Source: Robiginitomaculum sp. | GTDB lineage: Bacteria; Pseudomonadota; Alphaproteobacteria; Caulobacterales; Maricaulaceae | Reading direction: 5' to 3' | Assembly: GCA_021776525.1 (NCBI GenBank) | Contig: JAJFFT010000004.1 | Span: forward strand, 186,001 to 250,000 | Length of the DNA stretch: 64,000 bases | Shown here: positions 7,350-16,707 of the stretch, one piece after another | Layout of the letters: the number at the start of each line of letters is the position of its first letter | How positions within the stretch are numbered: the stretch's first letter is position 1 | Notes under the pieces: generated by a model | What the model saw: the letters and a program-made list of their open reading frames with translations, nothing else | What the model was told of the DNA's origin: nothing | Database searches by the model: none | Position numbers and translations under genes: made by a program

Positions 7350-9697
7350 GCACATCCGAGCTTCTTCTAGAAATTTTCTGCGAAGAAATTCCGGCCCGCT
7401 TGCAAAGCCGTGCGGCCAAGGATTTGGCGCGCCTGTTGGGTGAAGGCCTGAAAGACGCCGGCTTTACGTTTTCAAACGTGCAGACTTTTTCCGGGCCGCG
7501 CCGCTTAACGGCTGTGATCGAAGATCTACCTCTCAAAGCACCCGATTTACGTGAAGAGCGCAAAGGCCCCCGTGTTGGCGCGCCGGAAAAGGCTTTAGCC
7601 GGTTTTCTGCGTGGTGCGGGTCTTTCCAGTATTGATCAGTGCGCGATAGAAGAAGCCAAAAAAGGCAGTTTTTACGTGGCGCTCATTGAAAAGCCCGGAT
7701 TAAGTGCTGACGAGGCTTTGGCACAAATAGTGCCCAAATTGATGCACGAGTTTCCATGGCCAAAGTCCATGAAATGGGGCAATGGCGATTTTCGCTGGGT
7801 GCGGCCTTTGCATGGCATTTTATGCCAGCTAAATGGCCAGCGCGTGGATTTTGAAGTGGCTGGTGTACGTACTTCAAACGAAATTTATGGCCACCGCATG
7901 ATGGGGCCGGGGCCGTTTACCGTATCTGGCTTTGCCGATTATCAAAAGACGCTGGCCGAAAAGGGCAAGGTGGTTCTGGACGCGGCGACCCGTAAGGCGA
8001 TGATAAGCGATCAAATCGCAGGGCTGTGCAAAACGCATAATCTGGAGCTGGCCGAGGATGCGGCGTTGCTGGATGAAGTCACCGGCCTTGCCGAATGGCC
8101 CGTGGCGCTTTTGGGCACTATGGATGCAGACTTTCTAAGCCTGCCCGCCGAGGTGATCCAGCTCTCTATGGCCAAGCACCAGAAATATTTCACGGTACGT
8201 GATCCAAAGACTGGCAAGGTCGCGCCGCATTTTATCGTCATCGCCAATTTGCAAGCCCCGGATGGCGGCAAAGCCATTGCAGCAGGTAATGCACGGGTGC
8301 TTAGCGCCCGTCTGGCCGATGCGCGTTATTTCTGGGATACGGATTTAAAAACGCCGCTGGAAGCCCGCGTCGAAAAACTGCGCGATGTGGTGTTTCACCA
8401 AAAACTGGGCAGTGTTTATGACAAGATGCAACGGGTCGCTGCCTTGGCGCGCGACCTGGCTCCTATTGTGGGCGCAGACCCTGATCTCGCGAAACGCGCC
8501 GCAAAGCTTGCCAAGGCTGATTTGACGAGTGAAATGGTGGTGGAATTCACGTCCTTACAAGGGGTGATGGGCCGCTATTATGCTTTGGCCGAAGGTTCGC
8601 CCCCGTCTTTCGAGACACGCCAAAAGGGCGCTCCTCAAGATGAGGACGAAAGGGAAAGTGCCAAACCTCCTCATCCTGAGGTGCGACCGCAGGGAGCCTC
8701 GAAGGAGGGGGCTCTCTCTGACTTGCCAGAGGCTGATCTCATTCAGATCGCCGATGCCATCCGCGATCATTATAAACCCCAAGGCCCATCCGATAGTGTG
8801 CCCACCGATCCGATCAGCGTCGCCGTGGCGCTGGCGGACAAGCTGGATACTCTTGTGGGGTTTTGGGCCATTGATGAAAAGCCCACAGGTTCCAAAGACC
8901 CTTATGCGCTAAGGCGAGCGGCGCTGGGTGTGATCCGGTTGGTGCTGGAGAATGGTATAAGTTTTAAGTTGCTAGATTCGTTTTCTAAACCGTTTGCAAG
9001 GCACTATGTTTTTTCTCGTTCGGACAAAACTGCGAGGCAAATTCGAGCAATTGAAAGCCTATCTTTAACTGGAGTGGACCAAGGGTTTATTGCCTCTTTA
9101 AGAGAAGGTGTATCTGAGGACTTTCAATCACATGAAGGCCTAGACCAAGTTACTAAAGATGCATGGGTTACTTGTAACGACCTCCTCTCCTTTTTCCATG
9201 ATCGTTTGAAAGTGTATCTCCGCGATTCTGGCGCACGACACGATCTGATTGATGCGGTGCTGACACCGGAGCAGGATGATCTTGTTTCTATAGTGGATCG
9301 GGTACATGCCCTTGGTGAGTTTCTTGAAACCCCGGACGGGGAGCCGCTTTTGGCCGGGGCTAAGCGGGCCTCCAACATTTTGCGTATTGAAGAGAAAAAG
9401 GATGGCAAGGCGGTTTCTGACCCGGTTGATCCATCTCTTTTTGCCCAAGACGAAGAAAAGGCGCTTTTTACGGCCTTAAGTGATGCGCAGGAAAAAGCGG
9501 TCAATGCCTTGAAAGACGAAAATTATACTGCGGCCATGGCGGCATTGGCACCGTTGCGTCCTGTGATTGATGCGTTTTTTGATAAGGTGACGGTGAATGC
9601 GGATGATCCGGCTTTGCGGGCCAATCGGCTGGCGCTGTTGGGCATGTTCCGCCAATCCATACGCCAAGTCGCAGATTTTGATGAAATCGCGGGGTAG
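7346..9697 (+). CDS. glyS: Glycine-tRNA ligase beta subunit, with in-frame repeat insertion
   Basis: A 783-residue beta subunit, longer than the roughly 690 residues usual for the family. It begins with the conserved ELLLEIFCEEIPARLQ, carries the HD-like middle domain (SLQGVMGRYYALAEG, VALADKLDTLVGFWAI) and ends in a tRNA anticodon-binding domain. Two regions account for the extra length. Residues about 419-456, between YYALAEG and IADAIRDHYK, are encoded by a palindromic repeat element that also occurs between fumC and the esterase gene. Residues about 532-612 are encoded by DNA visibly richer in A and T than the flanks. The frame is intact throughout, so the protein is presumably functional and the inserts tolerated as surface loops. 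Confidence 0.95.
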   Translation: MSTSELLLEIFCEEIPARLQSRAAKDLARLLGEGLKDAGFTFSNVQTFSGPRRLTAVIEDLPLKAPDLREERKGPRVGAPEKALAGFLRGAGLSSIDQCAIEEAKKGSFYVALIEKPGLSADEALAQIVPKLMHEFPWPKSMKWGNGDFRWVRPLHGILCQLNGQRVDFEVAGVRTSNEIYGHRMMGPGPFTVSGFADYQKTLAEKGKVVLDAATRKAMISDQIAGLCKTHNLELAEDAALLDEVTGLAEWPVALLGTMDADFLSLPAEVIQLSMAKHQKYFTVRDPKTGKVAPHFIVIANLQAPDGGKAIAAGNARVLSARLADARYFWDTDLKTPLEARVEKLRDVVFHQKLGSVYDKMQRVAALARDLAPIVGADPDLAKRAAKLAKADLTSEMVVEFTSLQGVMGRYYALAEGSPPSFETRQKGAPQDEDERESAKPPHPEVRPQGASKEGALSDLPEADLIQIADAIRDHYKPQGPSDSVPTDPISVAVALADKLDTLVGFWAIDEKPTGSKDPYALRRAALGVIRLVLENGISFKLLDSFSKPFARHYVFSRSDKTARQIRAIESLSLTGVDQGFIASLREGVSEDFQSHEGLDQVTKDAWVTCNDLLSFFHDRLKVYLRDSGARHDLIDAVLTPEQDDLVSIVDRVHALGEFLETPDGEPLLAGAKRASNILRIEEKKDGKAVSDPVDPSLFAQDEEKALFTALSDAQEKAVNALKDENYTAAMAALAPLRPVIDAFFDKVTVNADDPALRANRLALLGMFRQSIRQVADFDEIAG
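8603..8710. repeat. Palindromic repeat element embedded in glyS
   Basis: A left arm at about 8605-8646 (with TTTCGAGACACGCC and CTCCTCAAGATGAGGA) and an inverted right arm at about 8666-8706 (CCTCATCCTGAGGTGCGACC, then GGGAGCCTCGAAGGAG) are separated by about 20 bp. The right arm matches the intergenic copy at 39513-39551 at 36 of 39 positions by eye. The element is read through in frame by glyS. Confidence 0.85.
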
Positions 9698-9702
9698 TTT
9701 TT

Positions 9703-9772
9703 CGTCATTCCCGCGTAGGCCGGAATCCAGTGCTGACTCACTATGGACCCCGGCTTTCGCCGGGGTGACACG
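9703..9772. repeat. REP-like intergenic palindrome after glyS
   Basis: Two short hairpin units lie head to head just after the glyS stop: CGTCATTCCCGCGTAGGCCG at 9703, and GACCCCGGCTTTCGCCGGGG followed by TGACACG, ending near 9772. The second is a strong hairpin (CCCCGGC/GCCGGGG). This is the CGTCATTCC-class dispersed repeat common in alphaproteobacteria; it may protect the glyS 3' end or act as a terminator, but no T-run follows. Confidence 0.6.
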
Positions 9773-9805
9773 AACAGGATAGTTTTCTAATTCAGGACCA
9801 AAAAC

Positions 9806-12520
9806 ATGAGCGACAAGGCCAGTAAAAAGAAATGGGTGTATGCCTTTGGCGGCGGCTCTGCTGAAGGTGATGCGGGGATGAAAAACCTGCTCGGCGGCAA
9901 GGGGGCGAACCTTGCTGAGATGTGTGCGCTTGGCCTTCCCGTTCCGCCGGGATTTACCCTGACCACCAAAGTTTGCACCGCATTTTACAAGAATGACCGC
10001 GCCTATCCACAAGGTTTAAAGGCGCAGGTTGAAACGGCTTTGGCTGATTTGGAGGCTGAAACCGGCAAGCGTTTTGGCGATCCAAAAAATCCACTTCTGG
10101 TTTCTGTGCGCTCTGGCGGGCGGGCCTCAATGCCGGGCATGATGGACACCGTTTTAAACCTTGGTTTGAATGCCGACACCGTGGCCGGCCTTGCGGCGCG
10201 TTCAGGTGATGCGCGCTTTGCCTGGGACAGTTATCGCCGTTTTATCCAGATGTATGCAGATGTGGTCATGGGGTTGGACCATGATGTGTTCGAGGAATTG
10301 CTGGACGATTATAAAGACGATCAGGGGTATGAGTTGGATACCGACCTAACCGCCACGGATTGGCAAACCATGGCCGGGCGGTATTTGGCGCAGGTCGAGG
10401 ACGATCTGGGCGAGCCGTTTCCCACCGACCCGTTGGATCAGCTTTGGGGCGCCGTTGGCGCGGTGTTTGGGTCATGGATGAATAATCGTGCCAAGACCTA
10501 TCGGTTACTGCACGACATTCCACAAAGTTGGGGCACTGCGGTCAATATTCAAGCCATGGTCTTTGGCAATATGGGCGAAAAATCGGCCACCGGTGTGGCC
10601 TTTACCCGCGATCCGTCCACCGGTCAAAAAAGCATTTATGGGGAGTTTTTGATCAACGCTCAGGGCGAAGATGTGGTCGCCGGTATCCGCACCCCACAGG
10701 TGCTGACCAAGCAATCACGACAGGATATGGGCGAAACGGCGCTCAGCCTCGAAGAGGTGATGCCTGAAATTTACGCGCAATTGTCTGAGGTGTTCCAAAA
10801 ATTGGAAGACCATTATCGCGATATGCAGGACATAGAATTTACGGTCGAAGATGGCCGTTTGTGGATGTTGCAAACCCGCGCCGGGAAGCGCACCGCTATG
10901 GCGTCTTTGCGCATTGCCGTTGAAATGGCTGGCGAGGGCACAATCAGCCGCGATGAAGCGGTGTTGCGGGTTGACCCGGCGGCGCTGGACCAGCTCTTGC
11001 ACCCGGCTTTGGACGAAGCCAGTGATTGCCCGGTGATCGCCACGGGCCTGCCGGCCAGTCCTGGCGCAGCCATTGGTCAGGTGGTGTTTGATGCCGACGA
11101 AGCCGAGAAACTGGCCAAAAATGGCATTGATGTGATTTTGGTGCGCACTGAAACTTCACCCGAAGACATTCATGGCATGCATGCCGCCAAGGGCATTGTG
11201 ACGGCGCGGGGCGGTATGACCAGTCACGCGGCCGTGGTCGCACGCGGTATGGGGCGGCCTTGTGTTTCTGGGGCCGGAGCGATCAAGATTGATCGCAAGG
11301 CCGGGCGTTTTTCCGCCAATGGTATGAGCATCAGTCAGGGCGATGTAATTACCATTGATGGGGGCAAGGGTGCCGTATTCAAAGGCGCCGGGCGGATGAT
11401 CCAACCGCAAATGAGCGGCGACTTCGCTGTGCTGATGGGTTGGGCGGATAAGGCGCGGCGGATGAAAGTACGCACCAATGCCGACACACCCGCCGATGTG
11501 AAAACCGCTTTGAAGTTCGGGGCAGAGGGCATTGGCCTGTGCCGCACCGAGCATATGTTTTTTGACGAACAACGCATTGCCGCTGTGCGTGAGATGATTT
11601 TGGCCAATACACGCGAAGACCGGGTTACAGCACTTGATAAAATCCTGCCCATGCAGCGCGATGATTTTGTAAAAATCTTTACGTTGATGGAGGGCCTGCC
11701 GGTCACCATTCGGTTGCTTGACCCGCCCTTGCATGAGTTTTTGCCTCACAAGGCCGAAGACGTGGAAGCCGTGGCTAAAGCCACCGGATTGACGCCGGAC
11801 GAGCTTATGGCACGGGCCCGCGATCTGGCCGAAAGCAATCCTATGCTGGGCCATCGCGGTTGTCGTTTGGGCATCACCTACCCTGAAATTTATGAAATGC
11901 AGGCACGGGCCATTTTTGAGGCAGCTGTAGAGGTTCGTGAGGCGAGTAAAACCGCACCCATGGTCGAAGTGATGATTCCGCTGGTGGCCACCGGTGAAGA
12001 ACTGGCATTTTTGAAAACCCGTGTCGAAGCCGTGGCCAAAGATGTTGGTGATGCCGCTGGTGAACCTGTTCGCTATGCCTTTGGTGCGATGATCGAATTA
12101 CCCCGCGCGGCATTGCGCGCCGATGAATTGGCGCGCTATGCAGAGTTTTTCTCGTTTGGCACAAATGACCTGACTCAGACAACATTTGGTTTGTCCCGCG
12201 ATGATGCTTCGTCCTTCTTGAACACTTATCTGGCCAAAGGCCTGCTGTCACAGGATCCTTTTGTGTCGTTGGATCAGGCCGGGGTTGGTGATTTGGTCCG
12301 TATGGGCGTGGCCAGAGGGCGTGCCGCACGCGAGGACGTTAAACTGGGCATTTGCGGCGAGCATGGTGGGGACCCTGCATCGATTACTTTTTGTGAAAAA
12401 ACTGGCCTTGATTATATTTCGTGCTCTCCCTATCGGGTGCCCATTGCACGTTTGGCGGCCGCTCAAGCGGCTCTAAAACGCGCGATCAAGAAGAAACAAA
12501 AAAAGAAAAAATCCCGTTAA
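9806..12520 (+). CDS. ppdK: Pyruvate, phosphate dikinase
   Basis: A 904-residue PPDK that interconverts pyruvate + ATP + Pi with PEP + AMP + PPi. The N-terminal ATP-grasp region carries LLGGKGANLAEM. The swivelling phosphohistidine domain has GGMTSHAAVVARGMGRPC with the phosphorylated His at residue 474, and the C-terminal PEP/pyruvate barrel has GAEGIGLCRTEHMFF and FGTNDLTQTTFG. Length is normal for the family. The protein ends in an unusual lysine-rich tail (KKKQKKKKSR). It starts 108 bp after glyS and is separated from it by a repeat, so it is probably transcribed independently. Confidence 0.97.
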   Translation: MSDKASKKKWVYAFGGGSAEGDAGMKNLLGGKGANLAEMCALGLPVPPGFTLTTKVCTAFYKNDRAYPQGLKAQVETALADLEAETGKRFGDPKNPLLVSVRSGGRASMPGMMDTVLNLGLNADTVAGLAARSGDARFAWDSYRRFIQMYADVVMGLDHDVFEELLDDYKDDQGYELDTDLTATDWQTMAGRYLAQVEDDLGEPFPTDPLDQLWGAVGAVFGSWMNNRAKTYRLLHDIPQSWGTAVNIQAMVFGNMGEKSATGVAFTRDPSTGQKSIYGEFLINAQGEDVVAGIRTPQVLTKQSRQDMGETALSLEEVMPEIYAQLSEVFQKLEDHYRDMQDIEFTVEDGRLWMLQTRAGKRTAMASLRIAVEMAGEGTISRDEAVLRVDPAALDQLLHPALDEASDCPVIATGLPASPGAAIGQVVFDADEAEKLAKNGIDVILVRTETSPEDIHGMHAAKGIVTARGGMTSHAAVVARGMGRPCVSGAGAIKIDRKAGRFSANGMSISQGDVITIDGGKGAVFKGAGRMIQPQMSGDFAVLMGWADKARRMKVRTNADTPADVKTALKFGAEGIGLCRTEHMFFDEQRIAAVREMILANTREDRVTALDKILPMQRDDFVKIFTLMEGLPVTIRLLDPPLHEFLPHKAEDVEAVAKATGLTPDELMARARDLAESNPMLGHRGCRLGITYPEIYEMQARAIFEAAVEVREASKTAPMVEVMIPLVATGEELAFLKTRVEAVAKDVGDAAGEPVRYAFGAMIELPRAALRADELARYAEFFSFGTNDLTQTTFGLSRDDASSFLNTYLAKGLLSQDPFVSLDQAGVGDLVRMGVARGRAAREDVKLGICGEHGGDPASITFCEKTGLDYISCSPYRVPIARLAAAQAALKRAIKKKQKKKKSR

Positions 12521-12590
12521 TTTGCGTTAACGAGAATAAACAACGTCGTATCTTCGCCTTATTGTGGAAAATATTTTCTTAAATACACCC

Positions 12591-12619
12591 TTGACTGGAA
12601 TGTCGAAGCTTCTTATGTG
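12591..12619 (+). promoter_or_regulatory. Candidate promoter of the wall hydrolase gene
   Basis: A TTGACT hexamer at 12591 and a weaker TATGTG at 12614 are separated by 17 bp, upstream of the SleB-type gene at 12703. The -35 is good and the -10 matches the consensus only partly. Confidence 0.35.
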
Positions 12620-12702
12620 CTCGCCAGTTAGGGCATTCTTAAGCATGTCGCTGTATTTTTATCGGCGCGTGATTATGGCTCATGTTGAGATGAAGAGAAT
12701 AC

Positions 12703-13476
12703 ATGGCGAAGTTTTGGTCATATAAGCAGGTGAACTGGCGTGCCATGCGCAAGCCAGAGACTGGCCTGGCTGCGCTGGCATTGTCCCTGACGCTGGCTTT
12801 GCCAATGATGCTGAATATGACGGCGACACGCGGTGCTGTGCAGCTTGATAACAGCACATGGCAGGCTTTCGCTCATGACTTTCTGGATGTCGCTCCGGTC
12901 ACTCTTGAGGCATTGGCTGCATCTGACAGCCTGAGTTATGCTCAGCAATATGTTGAGAACGGTTCAAAAGCAGCGATGACGCAGGATTTGCGGATCATGG
13001 CTTCGCTGGAAACCTTTACCAAATCACACTTCCAAACAGCAAATATGCAAGCGGACAGGCTGAACTGTCTCACTCAGGCGATTTATTATGAAGCCCGCAG
13101 CGAGCCACTGTCCGGACAGTTGGCGGTGGCGCAAGTGGTGCTTAACCGGGTTAAACACCCTGCCTATCCTGATACGGTTTGTGATGTGGTTTTTGAAGGG
13201 GCAAGCCGCGATACGGGTTGCCAGTTCACTTTTACCTGTGACGGATCAATGAAATACCTGCCTCGCAAAAAAGGGTGGGAACGTTCGCGCCAGGCCGCGA
13301 TCCATGCCTTGTTGGGCATGTCTGATGTGACCATCGGCCGTGCGACACATTACCATACAGTCGCCATAGAGCCTTATTGGTCGCGTACATTGCTGCGCAC
13401 CGCCAATATTGGCACGCACATCTTCTATCGTTTTCCGTCTCGCCGCGAAAAGGCCTTGCTGGCCGAAGCGGCCTAA
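12703..13476 (+). CDS. Cell wall hydrolase, SleB/Hydrolase_2 family
   Basis: 257 residues. A hydrophobic segment near residues 24-44 (LALSLTLALPMMLNM) serves as signal or membrane anchor. The catalytic domain begins near residue 122 with NCLTQAIYYEARSEPLSGQ, where the Glu of YYEAR is the expected catalytic acid, followed by AVAQVVLNRVKHPAYPDTVC and GCQFTFTCDG. Family members cleave peptidoglycan; in non-sporulating proteobacteria they are taken to act in cell wall remodelling. The gene stands alone, facing the TonB receptor gene across a hairpin terminator. Confidence 0.9.
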   Translation: MAKFWSYKQVNWRAMRKPETGLAALALSLTLALPMMLNMTATRGAVQLDNSTWQAFAHDFLDVAPVTLEALAASDSLSYAQQYVENGSKAAMTQDLRIMASLETFTKSHFQTANMQADRLNCLTQAIYYEARSEPLSGQLAVAQVVLNRVKHPAYPDTVCDVVFEGASRDTGCQFTFTCDGSMKYLPRKKGWERSRQAAIHALLGMSDVTIGRATHYHTVAIEPYWSRTLLRTANIGTHIFYRFPSRREKALLAEAA

Positions 13477-13504
13477 GCTCAAAACTTTTGCTGCAGATAC
13501 AAAA

Positions 13505-13530
13505 AAGGCGGCCCCATAAGAGGCCGCCTT
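13505..13530 (-). terminator. Rho-independent terminator of the TonB receptor gene
   Basis: A perfect 9-bp stem (AAGGCGGCC/GGCCGCCTT) with an 8-nt loop lies between the converging wall hydrolase and receptor genes. On the minus strand the stem is followed by a run of six T, so it terminates the receptor transcript; the plus strand lacks a T-run after the stem. Confidence 0.85.
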
Positions 13531-13550
13531 GATCGTTTGTTGCGCCTGTA

Positions 13551-16508
13551 TTAGCCGCGAATTGAAAGCCGTGCGTAGAAGAACTGCCCAGGAATTGGGT
13601 AGAGCGTCCCGTCAAAGCTGTTCAGGTCACAGGTAAAGCAGACCGGTGTTGAGCTATCCAACACATTGTTGACGCCAACAGTAATTTTGGTGTCACGTCC
13701 GAACAGATCTTCAGGAGACCAGCTGGCCTGAATATCGGTGTAGAATTTCGAACCGATAATGTTGGTGCCAGCAGTCGCATCAGTACAAAGCTGTGGTGCC
13801 AGGGCAACAATAGCGCCCGGGCAGGCTTCGTTCAGCTTGCTGAGATAGCGTACGGATACAGAACCACCAAACTCGCCTTTGGCCCAATCGGTAATGAAGG
13901 TTGATTTATACCGGTTAAAGCCGCGTTCTGGTGAACCGAGTTCATTGCCAGCACGGTTGATCGTGGCAAAGCCTGTTGAGGTTGGAACGCGCTCATCATA
14001 TTTGTCGAGATACGTGTTCAACCACTGGAAGCTGAACAGGCCAAGCGAGTTTTCTTCCAAAGCCAGTTTGACAGACCAGTCAAAGCCCGCCGTGGTGATA
14101 CCACCAATGTTGCTGAGCAGGCTATCAAAGGCGTTGATCGTCCCCGCTGAGGTACGGTTGATGCCCGCGCAAAGTACGGGGTCAAGCGTTGCAACACACT
14201 GGTTCAGCTTGGTTTGCGGATCAGGTGGCTGGATCGCACCATTGATTTTAATGTGATAGTAATCAGCCTCAATAACCAACTTGCTTACACCGGCCATGTC
14301 TTCGGCCCAAGAGGCGTCATAGACAAACCCAAAGTTTACACTATTTGAGGTTTCCGGTTGCAGTGCAGTATTGCCGCCTGTCTGGACGCCGATCTGTGCG
14401 CCAAACTGTACATAGCTGCCATTAGCAGGAACGCCCAGTGCCGTACAATTGGCAATGGTTTGCGCATTTGCTGCGACGCCAGTGCCTTGTGGGGCCAGGC
14501 CAAGCATGTCTGAACATGGATCTTGCAATGTCGAGTCAAAGCGCGAGCCGGTGTTAAACAACTCGCCAATGCCTGGGGCTCTGAAACCTTCAGACCATGA
14601 ACCACGTAGTAACAAATCGTCGTTTACACGCCAGTTACCACCAGCCTTGAACACTTCATTCGAGCCAAACAGATTGTAATCTGAAACCCGAACGGCACCG
14701 TTAAAGGTCAGTTCTTGCATCATAGGCAGGTCAGCAAGCAGAGGCACAATGATTTCGCCATAGACTTCGCTGACGTTAAAACCACCACTGGTTGGTGATG
14801 ATGGCACACCAGCAGTTTCACCTGCGGTTACGACCGGATCAGGGACAAAGAAGCCTTCCTGATGGCGGCGTTCAAACCCAGCAGCAAAGCCGACAGCGCC
14901 AGCCGGCAGGTCAAGCAAGTCACCAGTGACATTGAATGAGAAATCAAACTGTTGTTGCTCGCTTTCGTCCTTTTGGGTGAAAGTCACAAAGTCCAGCATT
15001 TCCTGAGTGATGGAACCTTCGCCATTGGGACCTTGGCCACCAAGATAGTTAAAGGGCGTACACCCATCAATGCCAGCACCCGTTCCTGGATCGATACATT
15101 GATCAAGCGGACCCAAAGCGCGTTTTAATTTGGCCGCGTTAAAGGCCCCGGTTTTGCGCTGGTTCGCCTGTGCCTGCGAGAAGCTGGCATTGATATCCCA
15201 GTAGAAATCCCGGCCGGCCAGTTCAGTTTTGCCGTCAATGGTGGCACCTGCAAACCAGGTGTCGACATTTTGCTTGAACGAGCGAGGGCCTGCCTCGATC
15301 GGACGACGCCCGGCAAAGATCAGATTGTTGGCATCAAGAGAAAAACCAAACGGGTTAAACGGATTGGTGACATCAATGCCCACCGTATCCATGATGTTAC
15401 CGTTACCGGCTTGTGGCCCAATGAACAGAGGCTCTGGGGCCGCGCGGTTTTGTGATTTGCGATTTGTGTAACTGCCAACCACTTTTAAGGTAATCTCACT
15501 GGTCAGATCGTGCTCTGCCTTGGCAAATAAATTCAGGCGCTTATTTGGTGTCTGAATAAAGTTGAAGGGCTGGAAGTTGAAACGGTCAGCTACGGTAAAT
15601 CCGTGAAAGTCCCCGCCATTTTGATTAAATGGGTCATAAACGGGCAAGGTCACGCCGTTATTCAAAGCCCCATTATTCAGCGTAATATCGTTTGTGACGC
15701 CCGTATTGGGGTCCGTAAAGACCAGGCGGCTCTGTGGTGTGCCTGAGCTACATGTGGCCAGACATTGACCAGCACCGGCAATCGGGAATTCAGAAATCGC
15801 CCGGTCGCCCGCAGAGACGTCTTTTTGACGTGTATACGACATGTCAAAAAGAACGCGAGTATTTTCGCCTGAGGCACCGAAGCTGGCTTCATAGCTCTGG
15901 GTTTCCCCGTCGCCTTGGCCAAACGAGCCATAATACGCGTTGGCCCGAAATCCTTCAAAGTCCGAGCGGGTGATGATGTTGACCACACCGGCAATAGCGT
16001 CTGACCCATAAATCGGAGAGGCGCCGTCTTGCAGAATTTCAATACGTTCAATAATGCCCGCTGGAATGGTGTTCAGGTCAACTGAACCTGGCACGCCACT
16101 GGCCGAGGAGCCATTGATCCAGCGTTTGCCGTCAACCAGCACCAATGTGCGTTTGGCCGACAAATTCCGCAGGTCAATTTGTGATGCACCAGCACCAATC
16201 CCGCTGCCATCCGGGGGGAAGCCCAGATTGCCCGAAGAATTGTTGGTGGTGTTGATTGCAGACCCTGTAACCGGCAGGCGTTGCAAAACGTCTGCAATGG
16301 CTGTCAGGCCCGTCCGGTCCACATCTTGCGATGTGATATTCTGAATAGGATTTGGCATATTCAGTGGGTTCTGGTGGATACGTGAACCGGTAACGATGAT
16401 TGCGTCTTCGCTATTGTTTGCGTCTTGTGCTGCTGCAGGAATTGCACCAAAGGCAATTACAGCAGTAACAGAAGAGAGCAGCAAATGTTTTTGTTGTTTT
16501 TTTGTCAT
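13551..16508 (-). CDS. TonB-dependent outer membrane receptor
   Basis: A 985-residue receptor with a cleavable signal peptide (residues 1-28, ending IPAAAQ), a TonB-box-like segment ([11 protein letters not shown]) and a plug domain ([20 protein letters not shown], then [11 protein letters not shown] and [17 protein letters not shown]). A large beta barrel follows. Such receptors import siderophores, vitamins, oligosaccharides or peptides using TonB energy. The ligand cannot be assigned, because no sugar or iron genes adjoin it. The start has a good GAGGGAA. The last residues are ARLSIRG; the usual terminal aromatic residue is missing. An AT-rich 5' region carries a TATAAT and a 12-bp palindrome. 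Confidence 0.95.
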   Translation of the reverse strand: MTKKQQKHLLLSSVTAVIAFGAIPAAAQDANNSEDAIIVTGSRIHQNPLNMPNPIQNITSQDVDRTGLTAIADVLQRLPVTGSAINTTNNSSGNLGFPPDGSGIGAGASQIDLRNLSAKRTLVLVDGKRWINGSSASGVPGSVDLNTIPAGIIERIEILQDGASPIYGSDAIAGVVNIITRSDFEGFRANAYYGSFGQGDGETQSYEASFGASGENTRVLFDMSYTRQKDVSAGDRAISEFPIAGAGQCLATCSSGTPQSRLVFTDPNTGVTNDITLNNGALNNGVTLPVYDPFNQNGGDFHGFTVADRFNFQPFNFIQTPNKRLNLFAKAEHDLTSEITLKVVGSYTNRKSQNRAAPEPLFIGPQAGNGNIMDTVGIDVTNPFNPFGFSLDANNLIFAGRRPIEAGPRSFKQNVDTWFAGATIDGKTELAGRDFYWDINASFSQAQANQRKTGAFNAAKLKRALGPLDQCIDPGTGAGIDGCTPFNYLGGQGPNGEGSITQEMLDFVTFTQKDESEQQQFDFSFNVTGDLLDLPAGAVGFAAGFERRHQEGFFVPDPVVTAGETAGVPSSPTSGGFNVSEVYGEIIVPLLADLPMMQELTFNGAVRVSDYNLFGSNEVFKAGGNWRVNDDLLLRGSWSEGFRAPGIGELFNTGSRFDSTLQDPCSDMLGLAPQGTGVAANAQTIANCTALGVPANGSYVQFGAQIGVQTGGNTALQPETSNSVNFGFVYDASWAEDMAGVSKLVIEADYYHIKINGAIQPPDPQTKLNQCVATLDPVLCAGINRTSAGTINAFDSLLSNIGGITTAGFDWSVKLALEENSLGLFSFQWLNTYLDKYDERVPTSTGFATINRAGNELGSPERGFNRYKSTFITDWAKGEFGGSVSVRYLSKLNEACPGAIVALAPQLCTDATAGTNIIGSKFYTDIQASWSPEDLFGRDTKITVGVNNVLDSSTPVCFTCDLNSFDGTLYPIPGQFFYARLSIRG

Positions 16509-16587
16509 AAGATATTTCCCTCGTATGTTTGTGGATGATCACTCACATTTTAAGAGTAGGCCCACATCGAGGTCTTTGTCCATACAG

Positions 16588-16605
16588 ATCGTTAACGATA
16601 TTATA
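16588..16605 (-). promoter_or_regulatory. Candidate -10 and operator of the TonB receptor gene
   Basis: On the minus strand TATAAT (16605-16600) is followed at once by the perfect 12-bp palindrome ATCGTTAACGAT (16599-16588), which would cover the transcription start. About 80 bases of leader separate it from the receptor ATG. The layout suggests a repressor operator; no regulator gene is adjacent. Confidence 0.5.
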
Positions 16606-16707
16606 GAATTAAACAAAAATTATAAATTAGGATATTCTAATGTAAAAATAGACAATAATTGCATTTGTCTTGCCTAGACGTATGATTTGCTAGGGAATAC
16701 TTCCCGT

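Noticed and set aside
11156-11854. 232-residue minus-strand ORF
   Set aside because: Antisense to ppdK without recognisable motifs.
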